From Hydractinia symbiolongicarpus (taxonomy: Eukaryota > Cnidaria > Hydrozoa > Anthoathecata > Hydractiniidae): 64,000 nt of DNA. Below the pieces are notes generated by a model. The model was not told the origin of the DNA. It saw only the letters and a list, made by a program, of their open reading frames with translations, and made no database searches. A program made the translations under genes and the position numbers. Where the stretch lies: positions 14,705,001 to 14,769,000 of the forward strand of contig NC_079885.1 of assembly GCF_029227915.1 (NCBI RefSeq), written 5' to 3'. Below, one piece after another: positions 14,479 through 25,606 of the stretch (positions are counted from its first letter, which is position 1; every line of letters begins with the position of its first letter).

Positions 14479-16135
14479 GACGTCCCAAGTCCTTTTCCTT
14501 GGCGCCATGGCTATAGAACACTGTTAACTACGTGCACAGCCCTCTAAAGGCAGTAATATGGCCATTTGGAGCCTAATAAAGGCCTTACACGTAAATCACG
14601 TTCTTCCACGTCCCCAGCAAGGCTACCAATGGTCTAGTGTTCCCAGTCTTAATGGAATAAGACGTCCAAAGTCCTTTTCTTTGACGCCATGGCTATAGAA
14701 CACTGTCAACTACGCGCACAGTCCTTTAAATGCTGTAATATTGCCTTTTGTAGCCAAATAAAGGCTTTACACGGAAATAACGTGGTTACACCACTCTTAG
14801 CGGGATACCATTAGTCTAGTCCTTCCAGTCTCAATGGACTATGACGTGCCAAGTCATTTTCCTTGGCGCCATGGCTTTAGCACACTGTTAATTTCGTGCA
14901 CGGCCCTCTAAAGGCTGTAATATGGCCATTTGCAGCCTATTAAAGGCCTTACACGTAAATCACGTTCTTCCACGTCCCCAGCAAGGCTACCAATGGTGTA
15001 GTGTTCGCAGTCTTAATGGAATATGACGTCCAAAGTCCTTTTCCTTGGCGCCATGGCTTTAGAACACTTTTAACTCCGTGCACAGCCCTCTAAAGGCTGC
15101 AATATGGCCATTTGCAGCCTAATAAAGGTGTTATACGTAAATAGCGTCGTTCCACCTGCCTGCGCAGGTTACCATAGAAGTAGTCCTTCCAGTCTCAATG
15201 GACTATGACGTCCCAAGTCCTTTTCCTTGGCGCCATGGCTTTAGAACAATGTTAACTCCGTGCACAGCCCTCTAAATGCTGTAACATGGCCTTTTGCAGA
15301 CTAATAAAGGCTTTAAACGTAAATACTGTCGTTCCACCACCCTTCGCGGGATACCATTGGTCTAGTCCTTCCAGTCTCAATGGACTATGGCGTCCCAAGT
15401 CCTTTTCCTTGGCGCAATGGCTATAGAACACTGTTAACTACGTGCACAGCCCTCTAAAGGCAGTAATATGGCCATTTGCAGCCTAATAAAGGCCTTACAC
15501 GTAAATCACGTTCTTCCACGTCCCCAGCAAGGCTACCAATGGTCTAGTGTTCCCAGTCTTAATGGAATAAGAGGTCCAAAGTCCTTTTCCTTGACGCCAT
15601 GGCTATAGAACACTGTCAACTACGTGCACAGCCCTCTAAAGTCAGTAATATGGCCTTTTGCGGCCTAATAAAGCCTTTACACGAAAATACCGTGATTCCA
15701 CCACCCTCCGCGGGATACCATTGGTCTAGTTCTTCCAATCCCAATGGACTACAACGTCCCAAGTCGTTTTCTTTGGCACCTTGGCGTTAGAAGACCGGCA
15801 ACTACGCGCACAGTCCTCTAAATGCTGTAACATGGCCTTTTACAGACTAATAAAGGTCTTACACGCCCCAAGCAAGGTTACCAATGGTCTAGTGTTCCCA
15901 GCCTTATTGGAATATGACGTCTCAAGTCCTTTTCCTTGGCGCTTTAGCGTTAAAACACTTTTTACTACGTGCACAGACCTCTAAATGCTGTAATATTGCC
16001 TTTTGCAGCCAAATAAAGGCTTAACACGTAAATAACGTGGTTCCACCACCCTTCGCGGGATACCATTAGTCTAGTCCTTCCAGTCTCAATAGACTATGAC
16101 GTCCCAAGTCCTTTTCCTTGGCGCCATGGCTATAG
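14479..16135. repeat. Satellite segment, copy 1 of the 4351-bp-offset duplication
   Basis: This segment matches 18830-20486 at a constant offset of 4351 bp, and part of it matches 24640-25606 at a further 4991 bp. It carries a diagnostic 19-bp deletion at about 15864, where TTACACGC is joined to CCCAAGC so that AAATCACGTTCTTCCACGC is absent. The repeated CACGC at both edges suggests slippage or microhomology deletion. The copies stop matching near 16138, where CACTTTTAACTCC here replaces CACTGTTAACTACG. Confidence 0.85.
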
Positions 16136-16139
16136 AACA

Positions 16140-17960
16140 CTTTTAACTCCGTGCACAGCCCTCTAAAGGCTGTAATATGGCCATTTGCAGTTAAATAAAG
16201 GCTTTAAACGTAAACACTGTCGTTCCAATTGCCTGCGCAGGTTACCATAGGAGTAGTCTTTCCAGTCTCAATGGACTATGACGTCCCAAGTCGTTTTCTT
16301 TGTCGCCATGGCTATAGAACACTGTTAACTACGTGCACAGCCCTCTAAAGGCAGCAATATGGCCATTTGGAGCCTAATAAAGGCCTTACACGTAAATCAC
16401 GTTCTTCCACGTCCCCAGCAAGGCTACCAATGGTCTAGTATTCCCAGTCTTAATGCAATAAGACGTCCAAAGTCCTTTTCTTTGACGCCATGGCTATAGA
16501 ACACTGTCAACTACGCGCACAGTCCTTTAAATGCTGTAATATTGCCTTTTGTAGCCAAATAAAGGCTTTACACGGAAATAACGTGGTTCCACCACCCTTC
16601 GCGGGATACCATTGGTCTAGTCCTTCCAGTCTCAATGGACTATGACGTGCCAAGTCATTTTCCTTGGCGCCATGGCTTTAGCACACTGTTAATTTCGTGC
16701 ACGGCCCTCTAAAGGCTGGTATATGGCCATTTGCAGCCTATTAAAGGCCTTACACGTAAATCACGTTCTTCCACGTCCCCAGCAAGGCTACCAATGGTCT
16801 AGTGTTCGCAGTCTTAATGGAATATGACGTCCAAAGTCCTTTTCCCTTACGCCATGGCTATAGAACACTGTCAACTACGCGCACAGTCCTTTAAATGCTG
16901 TAATATTGCCTTTTGTAGCCAAATGAAGGCCTTACACGTAAACCACGTGCTTCCACGCTCCCAACCAGGCTACCATTGGTCTAGTGTTTTCAGTCTCAAT
17001 GGACTATGACGTCCCAAGTCCTTTTCCTTGGCGCAATGGCTATAGAACACTGTTAACTACGTGCACAGCCCTCTAAAGGCAGTAATATGGCCATTTGCAG
17101 CCTAATAAAGGCCTTACACGTAAATCACGTTCTTCCACGTCCCCAGCAAGGCTACCAATGGTCTAGTGTTCCCAGTCTTAATGGAATAAGAGGTCCAAAG
17201 TCCTTTTCCTTGACGCCATGGCTATAGAACACTGTCAACTACGTGCACAGCCCTCTAAAGTCAGTAATATGGCCTTTTGCGGCCTAATAAAGCCTTTACA
17301 CGAAAATACCGTGATTCCACCACCCTCCGCGGGACACCATTGGTCTAGTCCTTCCAGTCCCAATGGACTATAACGTCCCAAGTCGTTTTCTTTGGCACCT
17401 TGGCGTTAGAAGACCGGCAACTACGCGCACAGTCCTCTAAATGCTGTAACATGGCCTTTTACAGACTAATAAAGGTCTTACACGCAAATCACGTTCTTCC
17501 ACGCCCCAAGCAAGGTTATCAATGGTCTAGTGTTCCCAGCCTTATTGGAATATGACGTCTCAAGTCCTTGTCCTTGGCGCTTTAGCGTTAAAACACTTTT
17601 TACTACGTGCACAGACCTCTAAATGCTGTAATATTGCCTTTTGCAGCCAAATAAAGGCTTAACACGTAAATAACGTGGTTCCACCACCCTTCGCGGGATA
17701 CCATTAGTCTAGTCCTTTCAGTCTCAATAGACTATGACGTCCCAAGTCCTTTTCCTTGGCGCCATGGCTATAGAACACTGTTAACTCTGAGCACAGCCCT
17801 CTAAAGGCAGTAATATGGCCATTTGGAGCCTAATAAAGGCCTTACACGTAAATCACGTTCTTCCACGTCCCCAGCAAGGCTACCAATGGTCTAGTGTTCC
17901 CAGTCTTAATGGAATAAGACGTCCAAAGTCCTTTTCTTTGACGCCATGGCTATAGAACAC
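16140..17960. repeat. Satellite segment duplicated at 21.2-22.7 kb
   Basis: A rare variant, CGTTCCAATTGCCTGCGCAGG with CTTTCCAGTC, at 16221 recurs at 21300 (offset 5079). From the rare AAATGAAGG at 16921, matched at 21636, the offset becomes 4715. The private change GGGACACCATTGG at about 17331 is shared with 22046 at that same offset. The 364-bp change in offset equals two monomers, so one copy gained or lost a dimer between these points. Confidence 0.8.
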
Positions 17961-18829
17961 TGTCAACTACGCGCACAGTCCTTTAAATGCTGTAACATGT
18001 CCTTTTGCAGACTAAAAAAAGGCCTTACACGTAAATAACGTGCTTCCATGCTCCCAGCCATGCTACCAATGGTCTAGTGTTACCAGTCTTAATGGAATAA
18101 GAGGTCCAAAGTCCTTTTCCCTGACGCCATGGCTATAGAACACTGTCAACTACGTGCACAGCCCTCTAAAGTCAGTAATATGGCCTTTTGCGGCCTAATA
18201 AAGCCTTTACACGAAAATACCGTGATTCCACCACCCTCCGCGGGATACCATTGGTCTAGTCCTTCCAGTCCCAATGGACTACAACGTCCCAAGTCGTTTT
18301 CTTTGGCACCTTGGCGTTAGAAGACCGGCAACTACGCGCACAGTCCTCTAAATGCTGTAACATAGCCTTATACAGACTAATAAAGGTCTTACACGCAAAT
18401 CACGTTCTTCCACGCCCCAAGCAAGGTTACCAATGGTCTAGTTGTTCCCAGCCTCATTGGAATATGACGTCTCAAGTCCTTTTCCTTGGCGCTTTAGCGT
18501 TAAAACACTTTTTACTACGTGCACAAACCTCTAAATGCTGTAATATTGCCTTTTGCAGCCAAATAAAGGCTTAACACGTAAATAACGAGGTTCCACCACC
18601 CTTCGCGGGATACCATTAGTCTAGTCCTTCCAGTCTCAATAGACTATGACGTCCCAAGTCCTTTTCCTTGGCGCCATGGCTTTAGAACACTTTTAACTCC
18701 GTGCACAGCCCTCTAAAGGCTGTAACATGGCCTTTTGCAGACTTAAAAAGGCTTTAAACGTAAATACTGTCGTTCCAACTGCCTGCACAGGTTACCATAG
18801 GAGTAGTCCTTCCAGTCTCAATGGACTAT

Positions 18830-20486
18830 GACGTCCCAAGTCCTTTTCCTTGGCGCCATGGCTATAGAACACTGTTAACTACGTGCACAGCCCTCTAAAG
18901 GCAGTAATATGGCCATTTGGAGCCTAATAAAGGCCTTACACGTAAATCACGTTCTTCCACGTCCCCAGCAAGGCTACCAATGGTCTAGTGTTCCCAGTCT
19001 TAATGGAATAAGACGTCCAAAGTCCTTTTCTTTGACGCCATGGCTATAGAACACTGTCAACTACGCGCACAGTCCTTTAAATGCTGTAATATTGCCTTTT
19101 GTAGCCAAATAAAGGCTTTACACGGAAATAACGTGGTTACACCACTCTTAGCGGGATACCATTAGTCTAGTCCTTCCAGTCTCAATGGACTATGACGTGC
19201 CAAGTCATTTTCCTTGGCGCCATGGCTTTAGCACACTGTTAATTTCGTGCACGGCCCTCTAAAGGCTGTAATATGGCCATTTGCAGCCTATTAAAGGCCT
19301 TACACGTAAATCACGTTCTTCCACGTCCCCAGCAAGGCTACCAATGGTGTAGTGTTCGCAGTCTTAATGGAATATGACGTCCAAAGTCCTTTTCCTTGGC
19401 GCCATGGCTTTAGAACACTTTTAACTCCGTGCACAGCCCTCTAAAGGCTGCAATATGGCCATTTGCAGCCTAATAAAGGTGTTATACGTAAATAGCGTCG
19501 TTCCACCTGCCTGCGCAGGTTACCATAGAAGTAGTCCTTCCAGTCTCAATGGACTATGACGTCCCAAGTCCTTTTCCTTGGCGCCATGGCTTTAGAACAA
19601 TGTTAACTCCGTGCACAGCCCTCTAAATGCTGTAACATGGCCTTTTGCAGACTAATAAAGGCTTTAAACGTAAATACTGTCGTTCCACCACCCTTCGCGG
19701 GATACCATTGGTCTAGTCCTTCCAGTCTCAATGGACTATGGCGTCCCAAGTCCTTTTCCTTGGCGCAATGGCTATAGAACACTGTTAACTACGTGCACAG
19801 CCCTCTAAAGGCAGTAATATGGCCATTTGCAGCCTAATAAAGGCCTTACACGTAAATCACGTTCTTCCACGTCCCCAGCAAGGCTACCAATGGTCTAGTG
19901 TTCCCAGTCTTAATGGAATAAGAGGTCCAAAGTCCTTTTCCTTGATGCCATGGCTATAGAACACTGTCAACTACGTGCACAGCCCTCTAAAGTCAGTAAT
20001 ATGGCCTTTTGCGGCCTAATAAAGCCTTTACACGAAAATACCGTGATTCCACCACCCTCCGCGGGATACCATTGGTCTAGTTCTTCCAGTCCCAATGGAC
20101 TACAACGTCCCAAGTCGTTTTCTTTGGCACCTTGGCGTTAGAAGACCGGCAACTACGCGCACAGTCCTCTAAATGCTGTAACATGGCCTTTTACAGACTA
20201 ATAAAGGTCTTACACGCCCCAAGCAAGGTTACCAATGGTCTAGTGTTCCCAGCCTTATTGGAATATGACGTCTCAAGTCCTTTTCCTTGGCGCTTTAGCG
20301 TTAAAACACTTTTTACTACGTGCACAGACCTCTAAATGCTGTAATATTGCCTTTTGCAGCCAAATAAAGGCTTAACACGTAAATAACGTGGTTCCACCAC
20401 CCTTCGCGGGATACCATTAGTCTAGTCCTTCCAGTCTCAATAGACTATGACGTCCCAAGTCCTTTTCCTTGGCGCCATGGCTATAG
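18830..20486. repeat. Satellite segment, copy 2 of the 4351-bp-offset duplication
   Basis: This segment matches copy 1 at 14479-16135, including the 19-bp deletion marker at about 20215. Just upstream are two single-base insertions not seen in copy 1: an extra A in CTAAAAAAAGG near 18015 and an extra T in CTAGTTGTTCCC near 18442. Confidence 0.85.
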
Positions 20487-20808
20487 AACACTGTTAACTA
20501 CGTGCACAGCCCTCTAAAGGCAGTAATATGGCCATTTGGAGCCTAATAAAGACCTTACACGTAAATCACGTTCTTCCACGTCCCCAGCAAGGCTACCAAT
20601 GGTCTAGTGTTCCCAGTCTTAATGGAATAAGACGTCCAAACTCCTTTTCCTTGACGCCATGGCTATAGAACACTGTCAACTACGTGCACAGCCCTCTAAA
20701 GGCTGTAATATGGCCATTTGCAGCCTATTAAAGGCCTTATACGTAAACACTGTTGCTCCACCCGCCTGCGCAAGTTACCATTGGTGTAGTCCTTCCAGTC
20801 TCAATGGA

Positions 20809-21026
20809 CTATGACGTCCCAAGTCGTTTTCTTTGTCGCCGTGACGTTTAAAAACCCGCAAGTACGCGCACAGTCCTCTAAATGCTATATTATGGCTTTT
20901 GTAAGTCTAAAAAAGGCCTTACGCGTAAATCACGTGCTTCCACTCTCCAAACCAGGCTACCAATGGTGTACCTTTCCGACTATCATTGAACTACGACGTC
21001 CCAATTCCTTTTCATTGGCGCTTTAG
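20809..21026. repeat. Divergent monomer subtype with TTTAAAAACCCGC
   Basis: This monomer has an unusual left half (GCCGTGACGTTTAAAAACCCGCAAGTACGCG) and right half (CACTCTCCAAACCAGG, GTACCTTTCCGACTATC). The subtype is found as near-identical copies at about 25787, 31851, 32318 and 42646. A sister form, with GTTTGAAAACGCC, is at about 35240, 38040, 45740, 48120, 49590 and 51040. It is the most distinctive monomer class and is useful as a landmark for tracing duplications. Confidence 0.85.
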
Positions 21027-23178
21027 CGTTAAAACACATTTAACTACGTGCACGGCCCTTTGAACGCTGTAATATGGCCATTTGCAGCCTATTAAAGGCC
21101 TTATACGTAAATACTGTCGCTCCACCTGCCTGCGCAAGTTACCATTGGTCTAGTGTTTTCAGTCTCAATGTAATATGACGTCCCAAGTCATTTTCCCTGG
21201 CGCCATGGGTTTAGAACACTTTTAACTCCGTGCACAGCCCTCTAAAGGCTGTAATATGGCCATTTGCAGTTAAATAAAGGCTTTAAACGTAAACACTGTC
21301 GTTCCAATTGCCTGCGCAGGTTACCATAGGAGTAGTCTTTCCAGTCTCAATAGACTATGACGTCCCAAGTCTTTTTCCTTGGCGCCATGGCTATAGAACA
21401 CTGTTAACTACGTGCACAGCCCTCTAAAGGCAGCAATATGGCCATTTGGAGCCTAATAAAGGCCTTACACGTAAATCACGTTCTTCCACGTCCCCAGCAA
21501 GGCTACCAATGGTCTAGTATTCCCAGTCTTAATGCAATAAGACGTCCAAAGTCCTTTTCTTTGACGCCATGGCTATAGAACACTGTCAACTACGCGCACA
21601 GTCCTTTAAATGCTGTAATATTGCCTTTTGTAGCCAAATGAAGGCCTTACACGTAAACCACGTGCTTCCACGCTCCCAACCAGGCTACCATTGGTCTAGT
21701 GTTTTCAGTCTCAATGGACTATGACGTCCCAAGTCCTTTTCCTTGGCGCAATGGCTATAGAACACTGTTAACTACGTGCACAGCCCTCTAAAGGCAGTAA
21801 TATGGCCATTTGCAGCCTAATAAAGGCCTTACACGTAAATCACGTTCTTCCACGTCCCCAGCAAGGCTACCAATGGTCTAGTGTTCCCAGTCTTAATGGA
21901 ATAAGAGGTCCAAAGTCCTTTTCCTTGACGCCATGGCTATAGAACACTGTCAACTACGTGCACAGCCCTCTAAAGTCAGTAATATGGCCTTTTGCGGCCT
22001 AATAAAGCCTTTACACGAAAATACCGTGATTCCACCACCCTCCGCGGGACACCATTGGTCTAGTCCTTCCAGTCCCAATGGACTACAACGTCCCAAGTCG
22101 TTTTCTTTGGCACCTTGGCGTTAGAAGACCGGCAACTACGCGCACAGTCCTCTAAATGCTGTAACATGGCCTTTTACAGACTAATAAAGGTCTTACACGC
22201 AAATCACGTTCTTCCACGCCCCAAGCAAGGTTATCAATGGTCTAGTGTTCCCAGCCTTATTGGAATATGACGTCTCAAGTCCTTGTCCTTGGCGCTTTAG
22301 CGTTAAAACACTTTTTACTACGTGCACAGACCTCTAAATGCTGTAATATTGCCTTTTGCAGCCAAATAAAGGCTTAACACGTAAATAACGTGGTTCCACC
22401 ACCCTTCGCGGGATACCATTAGTCTAGTCCTTCCAGTCTCAATAGACTATGACGTCCCAAGTCCTTTTCCTTGGCGCCATGGCTATAGAACACTGTTAAC
22501 TCTGTGCACAGCCCTCTAAAGGCAGTAATATGGCCATTTGGAGCCTAATAAAGGCCTTACACGTAAATCACGTTCTTCCACGTCCCCAGCAAGGCTACCA
22601 ATGGTCTAGTGTTCCCAGTCTTAATGGAATAAGACGTCCAAAGTCCTTTTCTTTGACGCCATGGCTATAGAACACTGTCAACTACGCGCACAGTCCTTTA
22701 AATGCTGTAATATTGCCTTTTGTAGCCAAATAAAGGCTTTACACGGAAATAACGTGGTTACACCACTCTTAGCGGGATACCATTAGTCTAGTCCTTCCAG
22801 TCTCAATGGACTATGACGTGCCAAGTCATTTTCCTTGGCGCCATGGCTTTAGCACACTGTTAATTTCGTGCACGGCCCTCTAAAGGCTGTAATATGGCCA
22901 TTTGCAGCCTATTAAAGGCCTTACACGTAAATCACGTTCTTCCACGTCCCCAGCAAGGCTACCAATGGTGTAGTGTTCGCAGTCTTAATGGAATATGACG
23001 TCCAAAGTCCTTTTCCTTGGCGCCATGGCTTTAGAACACTTTTAACTCCGTGCACAGCCCTCTAAAGGCTGCAATATGGCCATTTGCAGCCTAATAAAGG
23101 TGTTATACGTAAATAGCGTCGTTCCACCTGCTTGCGCAGGTTACCATAGAAGTAGTCCTTCCAGTCTCAATGGACTAT

Positions 23179-23457
23179 GACGTCCCAAGTCCTTTTCCTT
23201 GGCGCCATGGCTTTAGAACAATGTTAACTCCGTGCACAGCCCTCTAAATGCTGTAACATGGCCTTTTGCAGACTAATAAAGGCTTTAAACGTAAATACTG
23301 TCGTTCCACCACCCTTCGCGGGATACCATTGGTCTAGTCCTTCCAAATGGCATAATGGCCATTTGCAGTTAAATAAAGGCTTTAAACGTAAACACTGTCG
23401 TTCCAACTTCCTGCGCAGGTTACCATAGGAGTAGTCCTTCCAGTCTCAATGGACTAT
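23179..23457. repeat. Monomer pair with an 85-bp deletion
   Basis: GACGTC-equivalent sites are at 23179 and 23458, 279 bp apart, where two full monomers would give 364 bp. The join lies near 23345, where CCTTCCA is followed by AATGGCATAATGGCC instead of the usual GTCTCAATGGACTATGACG. The fused piece resumes within the left half of the next monomer at TAATGGCCATTTGC. Confidence 0.85.
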
Positions 23458-24639
23458 GACGTCCCAAGTCCTTTTCCTTAGCGCCATGGCTATAGAACAC
23501 TGTTAACTACGTGCACAGCCCTCTAAAGGCAGTAATATGGCCATTTGCAGCCTAATAAAGGCCTTACACGTAAATCACGTTCTTCCACGTCCCCAGCAAG
23601 GCTACCAATGGTCTAGTGTTCCCAGTCTTAATGGAATAAGACGTCCAAAGTCCTTTTCCTTGACGCCATGGCTATAGAACACTGTCAACTACGCGCACAG
23701 TCCTTTAAATGCTGTAATATTGCCTTTTGTAGCCAAATAAAGGCTTTACACGGAAATAACGTGGTTCCACCACCCTTCGCGGGATACCATTAGTCTAGTC
23801 CTTCCAGTCCCAATGGACTATGACGTGCCAAGTCATTTTCCTTGGCGCCATGGCTTTAGCACACTGTTAATTTCGTGCACGGCCCTCTAAAGGCTGTAAT
23901 ATGGCCGTTTGCAGCCTATTAAAAGCCTTACACGTAAATCACGTTCTTCCACGTCCCCAGCAAGGCTACCAATGGTCTAGTGTTCCCAGTCTTAATGGAA
24001 TAAGACGTCCAAAGTCCTTTTCCTTGACGTCATGGCTATAGAACACTGTCAACTACGCGCACAGTCCTTTAAATGCTGTAATATTGCCTTTTGCAGCCTA
24101 ATAACGCCTTTACACGTAAATGCCGTGATTCCATCACCCTCCGCGGGATACCATTGGTCTAGTCCTTCCAGTCCCAATGGACTACAACGTGCCAAGTCGT
24201 TTTCTTTGGCACCTTGGCGTTAGAAGACCGGCAACTACGCGCACAGTCCTCTAAATGCTGTAACATGGCCTTTTACAGACTAATAAAGGTCTTACACGCA
24301 AATCACGTTCTTCCACGTCTCCAGCAAGGCTACCAATGGTCTAGTGTTCCCAGTCTTAATGGAATATGACGTCCAAAGTCCTTTTTCTTGACGCCATGGC
24401 TATAGAACACTGTTAAATACGTGCACAGCCCCCTGTAAGCCTTATTATTGCCTTTGCAGCCTAATAAAGGCCTTGGACGTAAACCACGTGCTTCCACGCT
24501 CCAAGCCAGGCTATCATTGATCTAGTCCTTCCAGTCTCAATGGACTATGACGTCCCAAGTCCTTTTCCTTGGTGCCATGGCTATAGAACACTGTTAACTC
24601 CGTGCACAGCCCTCTAAAGGCTGTAACATGGCCTTTTGC

Positions 24640-25606
24640 AGACTAATAAAGGCTTTAAACGTAAATACTGTCGTTCCACCACCCTTCGCGGGATACCATT
24701 GGTCTAGTCCTTCCAGTCTCAATGGACTATGGCGTCCCAAGTCCTTTTCCTTGGCGCAATGGCTATAGAACACTGTTAACTACGTGCACAGCCCTCTAAA
24801 GGCAGTAATATGGCCATTTGCAGCCTAATAAAGGCCTTACACGTAAATCACGTTCTTCCACGTCCCCAGCAAGGCTACCAATGGTCTAGTGTTCCCAGTC
24901 TTAATGGAATAAGAGGTCCAAAGTCCTTTTCCTTGACGCCATGGCTATAGAACACTGTCAACTACGTGCACAGCCCTCTAAAGTCAGTAATATGGCCTTT
25001 TGCGGCCTAATAAAGCCTTTACACGAAAATACCGTGATTCCACCACCCTCCGCGGGATACCATTGGTCTAGTTCTTCCAGTCCCAATGGACTACAACGTC
25101 CCAAGTCGTTTTCTTTGGCACCTTGGCGTTAGAAGACCGGCAACTACGCGCACAGTCCTCTAAATGCTGTAACATGGCCTTTTACAGACTAATAAAGGTC
25201 TTACACGCCCCAAGCAAGGTTACCAATGGTCTAGTGTTCCCAGCCTTATTGGAATATGACGTCTCAAGTCCTTTTCCTTGGCGCTTTAGCGTTAAAACAC
25301 TTTTTACTACGTGCACAGACCTCTAAATGCTGTAATATTGCCTTTTGCAGCCAAATAAAGGCTTAACACGTAAATAACGTGGTTCCACCACCCTTCGCGG
25401 GATACCATTAGTCTAGTCCTTCCAGTCTCAATAGACTATGACGTCCCAAGTCCTTTTCCTTGGCGCCATGGCTATAGAACACTGTTAACTACGTGCACAG
25501 CCCTCTAAAGGCAGTAATATGGCCATTTGGAGCCTAATAAAGACCTTACACGTAAATCACGTTCTTCCACGTCCCCAGCAAGGCTACCAATGGTCTTTAA
25601 TGGAAT
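24640..25606. repeat. Satellite segment, copy 3 of the 19-bp-deletion block
   Basis: This segment matches 19649-20615 at an offset of 4991 bp, including the 19-bp deletion at about 25206. It has its own 13-bp deletion at about 25594, where GGTCT is joined to TTAATGG and AGTGTTCCCAGTC is lost. Downstream offsets become 4978 bp (20811 to 25789), consistent with that deletion. Confidence 0.85.

Larger units (their letters stand above)
1..15858. repeat. Phase-perfect satellite block
   Basis: GACGTC-equivalent positions fit 101 + 182n at every point tested (829, 1011, 1193, 13205, 13751, 15025, 15571), so about 86 consecutive monomers show no net insertion or deletion. Base substitutions are common. 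Near-identical monomers recur at multiples of 182 bp: for example the monomer at 827 recurs at 3739 (16 monomers) and 9381 (47 monomers), and the monomer at 2647 recurs at 8107 (30) and 13749 (61). This is higher-order homogenisation without length change. Confidence 0.9.
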
